Shown: in pieces, positions 14,461 to 23,734 of the stretch
Position numbering within the stretch: position 1 is the first letter of the stretch
How the letters are laid out: each line of letters opens with the position of its first letter
Assembly (NCBI GenBank): GCA_905199285.1
Contig: CAJKFZ010000007.1
Span: 1-27,078, forward strand
Reading direction: 5' to 3'
Source: an uncultured Ruminococcus sp.
GTDB lineage: Bacteria > Bacillota > Clostridia > Oscillospirales > Ruminococcaceae
DNA: 27,078 nt
Made by a program: the position numbers and the translations under genes
The notes under the pieces: generated by a model
What the model saw: the letters and a program-made list of their open reading frames with translations, nothing else
Told to the model about the DNA's origin: nothing
Databases searched by the model: none

Positions 14461-15402
14461 ATGGAATTTTACCATGTTCCCGTGCTGGCTGCGGAATGTA
14501 TTGAAGGATTGAATATCTGCCCTGACGGTATCTATGTTGACGGTACTGCCGGAGGCGGCGGTCATTCTTCTCTGATCGCTTTAAGGCTTAATGAAAAAGG
14601 AAAGCTCATTTCTCTCGACCGTGATCCGGATGCTGTCGCTGCGGCAACAAAAAGGCTTGCGGTTTTCGGTAATGCTCAGGTCGTTCACAGAAATTATTCT
14701 CAGATAAAAGACGTTCTTGATGAACTTGGCATTGAAGCTGTTGACGGAATCCTTATGGATCTTGGTGTTTCGTCGTTTCAGCTCGATGAAGGCAGCAGAG
14801 GCTTTTCTTACCACGTTGACGCTCCGCTCGATATGCGCATGAGCAAAGAGGGCATAAGTGCAGCCGATGTGGTCAATACTTACTCTGAACAGGAACTTGC
14901 ACGAATTATTTTTGAATACGGCGAGGAAAAATTTTCACGGCGTATTGCGGCAAATATCGTTAAAGAACGTGAAAACGTTCGTATCGAAACCACTGTTCAG
15001 CTTGCGGATATCATAAGAAACAGCGTTCCTCAGAAGGCAAGACGAGATAAAAACCCTTGCAAAAAGACTTTTCAGGCAATCAGAATTGCTGTAAACGGAG
15101 AGCTCGATCATCTTTCAAAAGGTCTTGATGAAGCTTTTTACAGTCTGAAAGCCGGCGGACGTCTTGCTGTTATCACATTCCATTCGCTGGAAGACCGGCT
15201 TGTTAAACAAAGATTTGCCGGATGGTGCAGAGGATGTATTTGTCCGCCTGATTTTCCCCAGTGTGTTTGCGGTCACAAGCCGCAGGGAATTCTTGTGAAC
15301 AGAAAGCCTATAGAGGCTAATGATGAGGAACTTGAAAGAAACAACAGAAGCAGAAGCGCAAAGCTCAGGATCATTGAAAGGAGCGGAAATATCAATGGTT
15401 AG
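14461..15402 (+). CDS. rsmH: 16S rRNA (cytosine(1402)-N(4))-methyltransferase RsmH (MraW)
   Basis: This 313-residue SAM-dependent enzyme methylates N4 of C1402 in the ribosomal P site. The start HVPVLAAECIEGL and the SAM loop VDGTAGGGGHS (26-36) are diagnostic, as are DGILMDLGVSSFQLDEGSRG (about 96-115) and the C-terminal AVITFHSLEDRLVKQRF. Length matches the family. AAGGAGAGG precedes the ATG. Its last codons overlap the ftsL start (ATG at 15395, rsmH stop TAG at 15400-15402), so the two are coupled. Confidence 0.97.
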   Translation: MEFYHVPVLAAECIEGLNICPDGIYVDGTAGGGGHSSLIALRLNEKGKLISLDRDPDAVAAATKRLAVFGNAQVVHRNYSQIKDVLDELGIEAVDGILMDLGVSSFQLDEGSRGFSYHVDAPLDMRMSKEGISAADVVNTYSEQELARIIFEYGEEKFSRRIAANIVKERENVRIETTVQLADIIRNSVPQKARRDKNPCKKTFQAIRIAVNGELDHLSKGLDEAFYSLKAGGRLAVITFHSLEDRLVKQRFAGWCRGCICPPDFPQCVCGHKPQGILVNRKPIEANDEELERNNRSRSAKLRIIERSGNING

Positions 15403-15895
15403 TAATATCAGATATTATAATGAAGAAAACTTTGATAGTTCAGACTCCGACAGATCATTGGATACAGGCGTTAGTCAGGAACCTGAAATTGAGGAAAAGC
15501 CCCGTATCAGGCAGAGACGGACAGAAGCAAGAAGCGGTTCGGTTATAAAAATAATTTTTTTCTCTCTGATTGCGGCAGCGCTGCTCGGCTCGGTAATTTA
15601 TACTCTTAATAAAAGAGATACCGCTTATAATAAGGTCTCATCACTTAATGATAAGCTTAGTCTTGCCGAAGCGGAGAATGTCAGACTTCAGGCAGAGCTT
15701 GAAAGCCAGCTTTCTGCGAAAAACGTCGAAGATTATGCAGAAAATGTTCTTGGAATGCAGAGAATAGATTCTTCTCAGATCAAGTACATTAAGATACAGA
15801 CCGGTGACGTGGTAAATATTCCTGAACAGGAAGAAGGTCTTATGGCAAAGGTCAAGGGCTTTTTTGACAAATGTGTGGAATATTTCAGAGGGTAG
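15395..15895 (+). CDS. ftsL: Cell division protein FtsL (septum formation initiator-like)
   Basis: The 166-residue bitopic protein has a cytoplasmic acidic/basic region (1-49), a membrane helix (about 50-70) and a short periplasm-side coiled coil (about 73-110, KVSSLNDKLSLAEAENVRLQ) ending in VEDYAENVLGMQRID, as expected for FtsL/DivIC. It would form the FtsL-FtsB-FtsQ type complex that activates the septal synthase. The ATG at 15395 is chosen over an upstream in-frame ATG at 15320 because AAAGGAG lies 11 bases before it and the upstream extension lies inside rsmH. Position between rsmH and a PBP gene supports the call despite weak sequence conservation. Confidence 0.85.
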   Translation: MVSNIRYYNEENFDSSDSDRSLDTGVSQEPEIEEKPRIRQRRTEARSGSVIKIIFFSLIAAALLGSVIYTLNKRDTAYNKVSSLNDKLSLAEAENVRLQAELESQLSAKNVEDYAENVLGMQRIDSSQIKYIKIQTGDVVNIPEQEEGLMAKVKGFFDKCVEYFRG

Positions 15896-16206
15896 TACCA
15901 ATATAAATATATTAAAAGAGACTGCCCGTTTAATTAATGAATACTATTGGCAAATGAAAATGCCGAGGTTATATGTAGAACACGGAGATACAGCGGGTGA
16001 TCGGAATATCGGAATTGCTTGTTCCCGAGGCTCAAAGCGTTAAGGAGCTTCGGGAGCGGCAGTTTCACGTTGAACAGCGATAAATCCTTCGTCGTATCAA
16101 AAGAAACGGACATCCGGAAAAAATAAGATGTTCAAAGGCGGGGCAGCATGAAAGTTACCCTGCCTTATTCTTATTTATATGGAACTGTTCAAGGAAAGGA
16201 AGACTT
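15896..16206 (+). other. 311-bp gap with potential RNA secondary structure before the PBP gene
   Basis: There is no gene here. Visible structures: an 11-bp stem with one G-U pair (TCCCGAGGCTC about 16023-16033 with GAGCTTCGGGA 16045-16055); a possible enclosing stem (ACTGCC 15931-15936 with GGCAGT 16058-16063); and AAGGCGGGG with CCCTGCCTT (about 16135-16166, one G-U) followed by a T-rich stretch. It matches no riboswitch I recognise. It could be a cis-acting leader or attenuator for the PBP. Confidence 0.4.
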
Positions 16207-18570
16207 ATGGCTAATTATAATCCATCTAATTCAATGCGGTTCAGAACAAAATTTGTTATGACGGCGGTGTTTTTTATTTTATTTGCTGCCGTTGCGATAA
16301 ATTTTTTCAGAATTTCAGTTTTAAATAATGATAAATATCAGGCTATGGCAAACGATCAGCATTTCGGCTCTATAACGATCTCTGCGCATAGAGGCTCGAT
16401 TTATGATGCAAACGGAGCTGCTCTTGCCAAAAGTGCATCTGTTTATAAGGTTTTTCTCGATCCTACACGCTATAGAGAGGATCTTAAAGAACTTCAGCAG
16501 AGAATCGACAAAAGAAATGCCGATAAGGCGAACGGAGACTATAAGCCTTCGTATGATGAGGACGGCAATGAACTGAATCCTCTCCCTGAATCTTCTTACG
16601 ATTTTCAGGAGGAAACAGTTGCGTTTCTTTCTGAAAAGCTTGGAATAACTCCGGAAGAAGTCCGTTCTGCAATGGAGGAGAATACGCAGTACAGCGTCCT
16701 TCAGGATAAGGTCGAAAAGCCTGTAGCCGATGAACTGCTTGCTTTTTTCAATAAGTACGGATTTATCTCGCTCAACGTTACAGAGGATACAAAACGTTAT
16801 TATCCCATGAATGAGCTTGCGGCTTCCGTTATTGGATTTACGACTGCTGACGGAAACGGAATTTACGGAATTGAATCCTACTATAATGAGTACCTTTCAG
16901 GTATCGACGGAAGAACTATCTCCGCAAAGGATTCGAACGGAAACGAGCTTCCTTATCGCTACTCGAAAACATATTCTCCTAAAAACGGTGATGATATTTA
17001 TCTCACTATCGACATGAATATCCAAAGTTATCTTGAAAAGCATCTGGAGGAAATGGTTACACGATTCGAGGTAAAAAACCGTGCCTGCGCTATCCTCATG
17101 AACGCTAAGACCGGAGCGATATATGGTATGGCTCAGTATCCCAGCTTTGATCTGAATAATCCGTATGCCATTTCAGAAGCTGCCGAAGCTGATATAAAGG
17201 CAATGAAAAATGAGGATGAAGCCAATAAAAAACTTGCTCAGGAACGTGAAACGCAGTGGAGAAATAAGAATATTTCTGAGAGATATGAACCAGGTTCTGT
17301 ATTCAAGGTCATAACAAGTGCAGAGGCTTTTGAAGAAAATCTAATCGACCTCGAGAAAGACTCGTTTTACTGCAGAGGTTTCTCGAAGATCGAAGGTCAT
17401 ACTCAGCCGATAAATTGTCATAAGCTTGATGGACACGGAGCGCAGTCTTATCAGCTGGCTCTTACACATTCCTGTAACCCTGCTTTTATGGAAATAGGCG
17501 CACGTATTGGAGTTACAAGATTTTTTGACTACTTCGATGCTTTTGGTCTTAGTGAACAAACCGGAATAGATCTTCCGGCAGAAAGCTGGGGAGTATACCC
17601 TCCGACAAAATCCAATGTCGATCTTGCTGTTTGTTCCTTCGGACAGGGTGAAACTATCACTCCTATTGAAATGATAACATCTTACTGTGCTGTAATAAAC
17701 GGCGGGTATCTGCTCCAGCCATATGTGGTTGACAAGATTCTCGATGAGGACGGAAACGTTGTTTTCAAAAACGAGCGTACTGTCCGCAGACAGGTAGTTT
17801 CTGAAGATACTTCCGCTATAATGAGAGACGCTCTTTATCATGTCGTTGCTGATAACAACGGAGGAAACGTTAATATCAAGGGCTATCGTATCGGAGGAAA
17901 ATCAGGTACGGCTCAGCGTCTTATGGAAACTGTAAACGAAAACACGGACGTAAATCAGCAGGAAAATTTCGACGATCAGGAATATGCCGCATCTTATGTC
18001 TGCTTCACTCCCGCGGACGATCCGGAGATCGTTCTGCTTGTTCTTGCAGATATGCCTCATAAAACAAATAACGAATATTACGGAAGTACGGTTGCTGTTC
18101 CTACCGCAAGAGATATTTTCACAGACGTTCTGCCTTATCTGGGAATAAGTCCTGAATACACCGATGAAGAGCTTGAAAACCTTGATGTCAAGATTCCGCT
18201 TCTCGAAGGCTCTCTTGATAATGCAAAACAGACTCTGGAAGGTCTCGGAATCAGATACGAAATTATCGGAAACGGAATCGAGGTCGTTGCGCAGTCGCCT
18301 GTTACCGGAAAATCTGTCTCTAAGGACGGATGTGTGTATCTCTATACTGAAAAGGGACACACTGTTGAATATACTACAGTTCCCGATCTTAAGGGAATGA
18401 CTCCGGCATGGGCAAACGATCAGATAGCTTATTGCGAACTGAACTGCGTTGCAAGAGGTTCGATGCGTGATAACGCTGTGGTAAGTTCACAGTCGTACGA
18501 ACCGGGCGAGTCCGTTCCAAAGGGAACTACTATTGAGCTGGAATTCACCGTGTATGAAAACTCAGACTAA
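16207..18570 (+). CDS. ftsI: Class B penicillin-binding protein with two PASTA domains (FtsI/PbpB/SpoVD type)
   Basis: The 787-residue membrane-anchored transpeptidase cross-links septal peptidoglycan with FtsW. A membrane helix lies at about 15-35, followed by the dimerisation/pedestal domain starting HRGSIYDANGAALAKSASVY (61-80). The transpeptidase domain has the SxxK serine (EPGSVFKVIT, Ser364), SCN (422-424) and KSGTAQ (565-570). Two C-terminal PASTA repeats follow (about 660-717 and 723-782). Two PASTA repeats resemble B. subtilis PBP2B; with one dcw-cluster PBP in many Clostridia, SpoVD is an alternative name. AGGAAAGGAAG lies upstream. The gene is separated from ftsL by an unusually long structured leader. 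Confidence 0.95.
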   Translation: MANYNPSNSMRFRTKFVMTAVFFILFAAVAINFFRISVLNNDKYQAMANDQHFGSITISAHRGSIYDANGAALAKSASVYKVFLDPTRYREDLKELQQRIDKRNADKANGDYKPSYDEDGNELNPLPESSYDFQEETVAFLSEKLGITPEEVRSAMEENTQYSVLQDKVEKPVADELLAFFNKYGFISLNVTEDTKRYYPMNELAASVIGFTTADGNGIYGIESYYNEYLSGIDGRTISAKDSNGNELPYRYSKTYSPKNGDDIYLTIDMNIQSYLEKHLEEMVTRFEVKNRACAILMNAKTGAIYGMAQYPSFDLNNPYAISEAAEADIKAMKNEDEANKKLAQERETQWRNKNISERYEPGSVFKVITSAEAFEENLIDLEKDSFYCRGFSKIEGHTQPINCHKLDGHGAQSYQLALTHSCNPAFMEIGARIGVTRFFDYFDAFGLSEQTGIDLPAESWGVYPPTKSNVDLAVCSFGQGETITPIEMITSYCAVINGGYLLQPYVVDKILDEDGNVVFKNERTVRRQVVSEDTSAIMRDALYHVVADNNGGNVNIKGYRIGGKSGTAQRLMETVNENTDVNQQENFDDQEYAASYVCFTPADDPEIVLLVLADMPHKTNNEYYGSTVAVPTARDIFTDVLPYLGISPEYTDEELENLDVKIPLLEGSLDNAKQTLEGLGIRYEIIGNGIEVVAQSPVTGKSVSKDGCVYLYTEKGHTVEYTTVPDLKGMTPAWANDQIAYCELNCVARGSMRDNAVVSSQSYEPGESVPKGTTIELEFTVYENSD

Positions 18571-18615
18571 TTGCGTGACGCTGTCTTAAAATATTAACAT
18601 CAGGAGTTGAGAAAA

Positions 18616-20049
18616 TTGAAATTATACGAACTGCTTGAAGATAATGCTGTTACAAATATCGGCGATACGGAAATAAGTTCCGTTACTGATGATACGAGAA
18701 AGGTTGAAAAAGGAAGTTTGTTTGTCTGCGTGAAAGGCGGCAGCTTCGACGGACATGATGCTGCGGCAGAAATGCTTAAAAAAGGTGCGGCAGCCGTAGT
18801 TTGCGAGCGTGACCTCGGTCTTGGAGACAGACAGATACTGACTGATAATTCACGGAGCCTTTACGGAAAAATATGCGCCGCATGGTTTGGTCATCCGGAA
18901 AAAAAGCTGAAGCTTATCGGCGTTACCGGAACTAACGGAAAAACGACTATAACCAACGTTATCAAGCATATCCTTATGGCAAACGGACACAAAACAGGTC
19001 TTGTCGGAACGATTCAGAATGAGATAGGCGACAAGATAGTCCACACAGAGAATACAACTCCTATGACTTACGATTTTATGAAGCTTCTTGCAGACATGGC
19101 AGATGCCGGATGTGAATATGTTGTTATGGAGGTAAGCTCGTTTGGTCTTGTTCAGAACAGAATAGGCTGTTCGCATTTCGATATAGCTGTGTTTACGAAT
19201 CTTACTCAGGATCATCTTGATTATCATAAGAACATGGAGAATTATTATCAGGCAAAGAAAATGCTTTTCGATATATGCGACATGGCTGTCTGCAATATTG
19301 ACGACGATTACGGAAAAAGGCTCTACAGCGAGATAGGCTGCGACAAATTCACGTTCAGCGTTAAAGAAAACGCTTCGTTTTATGCCGACGGCATTAAGAT
19401 AAAGTCTACCGGTTCAAGCTTCTGGTTCTGCGACGGAGGAAAATCTCATTTGGTTCAATCAAGGATCCCCGGACTTTTCAATGTTTCAAATATTACAGCG
19501 GCAATGGCAGTCTGTCTTAAAGCCGGACTCGATATCGAGAGCATAATTTCTGCTGTTCAGGAGTATAACGGTGTTAAGGGCAGATGCGAGGTTATCCCGA
19601 CCGGAAGAGATTTTACAGTTATCTGCGACTACGCTCATACTCCGGACGCCGTTGAAAATATCCTCCGAAGCGTAAGGGAATATACTAAACATCATCTTAT
19701 TTGTCTTTTTGGCTGCGGAGGAAACCGTGATGCTGCAAAACGTCCGAAAATGGCTGTGGCTGCGGCAAAATATGCGGATAAACTTATAATTACATCCGAT
19801 AATCCGAGAAATGAAGAGCCGGAAGCTATTATAAAAGATATCCTCACCGGACTTGAAGGTTGCGAAATTCCTTACGATGTTGTCGTTGACAGAAAAGAAG
19901 CTATCTTTCATGCCTTGAAAATTGCTGAAAAAGATGATATAATAGTTCTTGCAGGAAAAGGGCATGAGGATTATCAGGTTCTCGCCGGTATGAAGCATAT
20001 CCATTTCGATGAAAGAGAAATAGTTGCAGAAGGGTTAAAGCTGCTCTGA
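18616..20049 (+). CDS. murE: UDP-MurNAc-tripeptide synthetase MurE
   Basis: This 477-residue Mur ligase adds the third residue to UDP-MurNAc-L-Ala-D-Glu using ATP. The P-loop GVTGTNGKTTITNV (102-115), central-domain motif FTNLTQDHLDYHKNM, and TSDNPRNEEP (393-402) are clear. DNPR is the signature of meso-diaminopimelate ligases, so the cell wall is probably mDAP type. I use the TTG at 18616 because CAGGAG (18601-18606) is nine bases upstream; the in-frame TTG at 18607 would sit against that site. The usual MEVSSH motif reads MEVSSF (residue 176 Phe instead of His). Linked to the PBP gene by a 45-bp gap. Confidence 0.95.
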   Translation: MKLYELLEDNAVTNIGDTEISSVTDDTRKVEKGSLFVCVKGGSFDGHDAAAEMLKKGAAAVVCERDLGLGDRQILTDNSRSLYGKICAAWFGHPEKKLKLIGVTGTNGKTTITNVIKHILMANGHKTGLVGTIQNEIGDKIVHTENTTPMTYDFMKLLADMADAGCEYVVMEVSSFGLVQNRIGCSHFDIAVFTNLTQDHLDYHKNMENYYQAKKMLFDICDMAVCNIDDDYGKRLYSEIGCDKFTFSVKENASFYADGIKIKSTGSSFWFCDGGKSHLVQSRIPGLFNVSNITAAMAVCLKAGLDIESIISAVQEYNGVKGRCEVIPTGRDFTVICDYAHTPDAVENILRSVREYTKHHLICLFGCGGNRDAAKRPKMAVAAAKYADKLIITSDNPRNEEPEAIIKDILTGLEGCEIPYDVVVDRKEAIFHALKIAEKDDIIVLAGKGHEDYQVLAGMKHIHFDEREIVAEGLKLL

Positions 20050-20135
20050 ACGTTACAGAGGGGGACAAAATCTGCTTCGTAATAATATAAACCGCCGATA
20101 TATTTCAATCAAAATCAATCAGGAGTTGTATATAA

Positions 20136-21176
20136 ATGTCTTATTGGATAATAAATCTGGCAGTCACAATGCTGTCGTTCGTTATAGCAGGAGTTTTAGG
20201 AATTTTTCTTATTCCGTTTCTCAGAAGAATAAAATTCGGTCAGCCTATCAAAACCGAGGACGGTCCGCAGTGGCACGCAAAAAAACAGGGAACTCCTACT
20301 ATGGGTGGATTTATGTTTATAATCCCTGTGATAATCGTTCCCATTATCGGCTACTGGATATGCCGTTTAAGAGGAGGTTTCGACCTCACCGAAAAGGAAA
20401 CGTTCAACGCTTTCTACAGACTTATCAGCGTTATCGTTTTTTCGGCTCTTTTTGGACTGATCGGCTTTATCGACGATCATACAAAGGTTGTAAGAAAACA
20501 GAACGACGGTTTAAGTCCGATGCAGAAAATAGTGCTTCAGGTGATTTTTTCTGTTGGATTCCTATTTGCTTTGTATAAATTCGGCGACGGTTCTACTAAG
20601 ATAGATCTCGGATTCTGGTCTACTCCTTCACTCGGAATTTTCTATTATATCCTGATGATTCCGGTAATTATCTATCTCACGAACGCTGTCAATCTTACCG
20701 ACGGTGTAGACGGGCTCTGCGGCTCGGTAACATTTGCGGCAATGCTTATTTTCACGGTCTGCTGTGCAATTCTTGAGGAACAGGAGCTTTCACTCTTTAC
20801 AATGGCTCTTGCAGGCGGATGTCTGGGATTTCTTATCTGGAACTTTAATCCGGCGAAATGCTTTATGGGTGACACAGGCTCGATGTTCCTCGGAGCAGCT
20901 GTTACAGGAGTAGGACTTGTTCTGCATAAACACCTTCTTCTCTTCTTTGTTGCGCTCGTTTACATTATTGAAGCGCTTTCCGTTGTGATTCAGGTTAGCT
21001 ATTTCAAGTATACCAAGAAGAGAAGTCCCGATCATCAGGGAAAAAGAATTTTCAAAATGACTCCGATTCATCATCATTTCGAGATGAGCGGATTCAGCGA
21101 ATACAAAATCGTTATCACATTCACCCTTGCAGGCATTATTTTCGGCGTTTTGGGAATAATTACATTATTAAAATAA
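20136..21176 (+). CDS. mraY: Phospho-N-acetylmuramoyl-pentapeptide-transferase MraY
   Basis: The 346-residue, ten-helix membrane enzyme transfers phospho-MurNAc-pentapeptide from UDP to undecaprenyl phosphate, giving lipid I. Signatures: QGTPTMGG (51-58), the Asp pair in GFIDDHTKV (110-118), NLTDGVDGL (186-194), MGDTGSMFLG (244-253) and HHHFEMSG (312-319). Length is normal. AGGAG lies about ten bases before the ATG. murF, which often sits between murE and mraY, is missing; the gap of 86 bp holds no gene. A degenerate repeat (copy E) follows before ftsW. Confidence 0.97.
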   Translation: MSYWIINLAVTMLSFVIAGVLGIFLIPFLRRIKFGQPIKTEDGPQWHAKKQGTPTMGGFMFIIPVIIVPIIGYWICRLRGGFDLTEKETFNAFYRLISVIVFSALFGLIGFIDDHTKVVRKQNDGLSPMQKIVLQVIFSVGFLFALYKFGDGSTKIDLGFWSTPSLGIFYYILMIPVIIYLTNAVNLTDGVDGLCGSVTFAAMLIFTVCCAILEEQELSLFTMALAGGCLGFLIWNFNPAKCFMGDTGSMFLGAAVTGVGLVLHKHLLLFFVALVYIIEALSVVIQVSYFKYTKKRSPDHQGKRIFKMTPIHHHFEMSGFSEYKIVITFTLAGIIFGVLGIITLLK

Positions 21177-21190
21177 AAAGTGAAGCCGCC

Positions 21191-21249
21191 TGATATCGGG
21201 ATTTCAAAGGCAGAATCCACCCTTTGGCTGAGTGCAGGGACAGCGTCCC
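21191..21249 (-). repeat. Structured intergenic repeat, copy E (inverted, degenerate)
   Basis: On the minus strand the order matches the other copies: H1 GGGAC-gct-GTCCC (21237-21249), then a linker, H2 arms CAAAGG/CCTTTG (21205-21210 and 21221-21226) with a changed loop, then GAAATCCCGATATC in place of GAAACCCGRTATTAAT. It fills the mraY-ftsW gap. An alternative stem GCAGGG (21234-21239) with CCCTGC (21257-21262) overlaps H1. Confidence 0.6.
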
Positions 21250-21304
21250 AAAAATGCCCTGCGGGAAATGAACACAAGAAAACACATCTTAAAAGGAGAG
21301 CAAA

Positions 21305-22582
21305 ATGGCGACCAGTAAAAAAAAGAAACAAAGCTCTTTCCAGACTCTCTGGAAAACATTTGTCGGCGATAGCAGAAGCAGTGATTTAAGTCTGTCTTTT
21401 TTCGCCTATGTTATGATACTTCTTGTAGTCGGACTTGTAATGATGTCGTCCGCCAGCTATGCATGGGCTTACAGCGAACATGACGGAGACGGTCTTTTCT
21501 ATGCGAAAAGCCAGCTTAAAAATGCGGTGCTTGGATTTGTAGCGCTTATTTTCTTCATGAAGATGGATTATCATAATCTGAAGAACATCAAGCTTCCGGT
21601 TCTGAAAAAGTTCAACATTGCCGGTCTTCTTTATGTTATCGGTGCAATCCTTCTTGTTGTGGTACTTATTATAGGAAGTGACGAGGGAGGTACTATGGGA
21701 GCTAAAAGATGGCTTGCTCTTGGTCCGATAAGTTTTCAGCCATCAGAGGTTGCTAAGCTTGCTATAATCGTTTTCTTTGCATACAGCATGGAAAAGGACG
21801 GCAAAAATATGAATAAGTTCAGCGTTGGAATCGTGAAATATGCTATTCTTATGGGAATTTATGCTGGTCTTCTTTTTATGCAGCCTCATCTTTCGGGTAT
21901 TGTCCTTGTTGCAACAATTGCCGTTGCCATGATACTCTGCGGAGGTGCGAACAGAAAGCAGTTCCTTGTTCTCGGAATTTCTGTTCTTGCTGTTGCGGTT
22001 ATCGTAATCCTTGTTCAGGCAAATACCCCCGGAAGCTACGTTGCCGTAAGAATGAAATCCTGGCAGGATCCTTTTGCCGATGTCCTTAATGACACATGGC
22101 AGACTGCAAATTCCATTATTGCTATTGGTTCGGGAGGACTTTTCGGTCTCGGACTTGGAAATTCCCGTCAGAAATATCTCTATCTTCCTGAAACTAAAAA
22201 CGACTTCGTTTTCCCTATCGTATGCGAAGAACTCGGATTTGTTGGAACTCTTGCAATAATCATCGTTTTCTTCCTTCTCGTTGTTGAAGGATATTCGATA
22301 GCTGTTCGCTGCAAAGATCGTTTCGGAATGCTCATTGCCGTTGGAATTACCACTCAGATAGGCATTCAGACTGTTTTCAATCTTGCCGTTGTAAGCAATC
22401 TTATTCCAAATACAGGAATCAGCCTTCCGTTTTTCAGCTACGGCGGAACGGCTTTGATAATGCAGCTTGCGGAAATGGGAATAATGCTTAATATTTCTCA
22501 GCAGAAATATTATCCGGATGAAAAACCTGTCGTCAAACGCAGGAGAAAACCGGAGTCGTATCAGGAGCTGAAAAATGCGTAA
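21305..22582 (+). CDS. ftsW: Lipid II polymerase FtsW (SEDS family)
   Basis: The 425-residue SEDS glycosyltransferase has about ten membrane segments; it polymerises lipid II at the septum with the class B PBP encoded two genes upstream of mraY. GAKRWLALGPISFQPSEVAK (about 128-147), KNDFVFPIVCEELGFVG (about 299-315) and NTGISLPFFSYGG (about 371-383) are the family signatures. The N-terminus is lysine-rich (SKKKKQ) and cytoplasmic. SpoVE, the sporulation paralogue, has the same signatures, so the division assignment rests on cluster position. AGGAG lies six bases before the ATG. Its stop codon overlaps the murG Shine-Dalgarno. Confidence 0.94.
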   Translation: MATSKKKKQSSFQTLWKTFVGDSRSSDLSLSFFAYVMILLVVGLVMMSSASYAWAYSEHDGDGLFYAKSQLKNAVLGFVALIFFMKMDYHNLKNIKLPVLKKFNIAGLLYVIGAILLVVVLIIGSDEGGTMGAKRWLALGPISFQPSEVAKLAIIVFFAYSMEKDGKNMNKFSVGIVKYAILMGIYAGLLFMQPHLSGIVLVATIAVAMILCGGANRKQFLVLGISVLAVAVIVILVQANTPGSYVAVRMKSWQDPFADVLNDTWQTANSIIAIGSGGLFGLGLGNSRQKYLYLPETKNDFVFPIVCEELGFVGTLAIIIVFFLLVVEGYSIAVRCKDRFGMLIAVGITTQIGIQTVFNLAVVSNLIPNTGISLPFFSYGGTALIMQLAEMGIMLNISQQKYYPDEKPVVKRRRKPESYQELKNA

Positions 22583-22594
22583 AGGAGCAATTTT

Positions 22595-23734
22595 ATGAGA
22601 GTTTTAATAGCCTGCGGCGGAACGGGAGGACATATCAATCCCGGTCTTGCCATTGCTGATATTATAAAGTCAAAATATCCGGATGCAGAATTTCTTTTTG
22701 CCGGAACGCCTAAAGGTATGGAATCAAAGCTTGTTCCGAAAGCCGGATACATGCTTGAAACGATAAAGGTTGCCGGATTCCAGCGGAAGATCTCGTTTGA
22801 GAACATCGGCAGAAACGCAAAAGCTGTCGCTTACCTTGCTGCATCGGGAAAAAGAGCCAAAGAGATAATCAAGAATTTCAAGCCTGATATCGCTATCGGG
22901 ACGGGAGGATATGCGGCAGGTCCTGTAATAAGAAAAGCTGCTAAAATGGGGATTCCGACTGCTATACACGAGCAGAACGCCTATCCGGGGGTTACAAATA
23001 AGCTGCTTTCAAAAGAAGTTGATTTTGTTATGCTGACTGTTATCGAGGCTCTTGACTTTATGGATAAAAGTAAGTTTGAGTACGCTGTTACCGGTCTGCC
23101 CGTAAGGAGCAATATCAATACGATGAGCAAAGCCGAGGCAAGAAAAAAACTTGGTATGGATGATAGCTTCACTATCCTCTCGTTCGGAGGAAGTCTCGGT
23201 GCCGGATGTATAAACGATACCATGTCGGAAACTATCAAGTGGCATACCAAAAATAATCTCAGGATAAATCATATTCACGGCTACGGCGGAATGGGAAAAG
23301 ATTCATTTCCGCAGGCAATGAAGGAAGCAGGAATTCCTCTTAAAAGCGACAGATTGAGGATAACTGAATACATAAATGATATGGATGTCTGTCTTGCGGC
23401 AGCTGATCTCGTTATATGCCGTTCAGGAGCTTCAACTCTTGCCGAGCTTGAAGCAGCCGGAAAAGCTTCTATTCTTATTCCGTCGCCGATAGTTGCCGGA
23501 AATCATCAGTACCACAACGCAATGGTTCTTGGCAAAGCTGGAGCTGCTGTTGTTATTGAGCAGAAAGACGTTACAAATGATAAAATAATCGCTGAGATCG
23601 AAAATCTCTATAATTCGCCTGATAAAGTGGAAATCATGTCGGAGTGCGCAGCAAAGCTTCACCTTTCCGATACAAACAGCAGAATTCTTGCGGTTATAGA
23701 TAAGCTCTTTGCCAAGGGGACGCTGTCCCCTTGA
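22595..23734 (+). CDS. murG: UDP-GlcNAc:lipid I N-acetylglucosaminyltransferase MurG
   Basis: This 379-residue GT28 enzyme adds GlcNAc to lipid I on the inner membrane face, giving lipid II. GGTGGHINPGLAIA (8-21), GTGGYAAGPV, HEQNAYPG, LSFGGSLGAGCIND and CRSGASTLAEL are typical. AAAGGAG overlaps the ftsW stop, so translation is coupled. The last residues AKGTLSP and the TGA are encoded by H1 of repeat copy D, which means the repeat forms the 3' end of the coding sequence. Confidence 0.96.
   Translation: MRVLIACGGTGGHINPGLAIADIIKSKYPDAEFLFAGTPKGMESKLVPKAGYMLETIKVAGFQRKISFENIGRNAKAVAYLAASGKRAKEIIKNFKPDIAIGTGGYAAGPVIRKAAKMGIPTAIHEQNAYPGVTNKLLSKEVDFVMLTVIEALDFMDKSKFEYAVTGLPVRSNINTMSKAEARKKLGMDDSFTILSFGGSLGAGCINDTMSETIKWHTKNNLRINHIHGYGGMGKDSFPQAMKEAGIPLKSDRLRITEYINDMDVCLAAADLVICRSGASTLAELEAAGKASILIPSPIVAGNHQYHNAMVLGKAGAAVVIEQKDVTNDKIIAEIENLYNSPDKVEIMSECAAKLHLSDTNSRILAVIDKLFAKGTLSP

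Noticed and set aside
15320..15394. Longer ftsL start at 15320
   Set aside because: It lies in the rsmH coding region, with no ribosome-binding site; the ATG at 15395 has AAAGGAG.
15954..16043. Small ORF of about 29 codons in the ftsL-PBP gap
   Set aside because: No ribosome-binding site and the frame crosses predicted stems; nothing coding-like in its composition.
15896..16206. Known riboswitch or T-box in the PBP leader
   Set aside because: No T-box core and no recognisable SAM, glycine, c-di-AMP or THF consensus.
20057..20064. GAGGGGGAC after murE as another repeat copy
   Set aside because: Only half of H1 could be matched and no H2 or TATTAAT follows.
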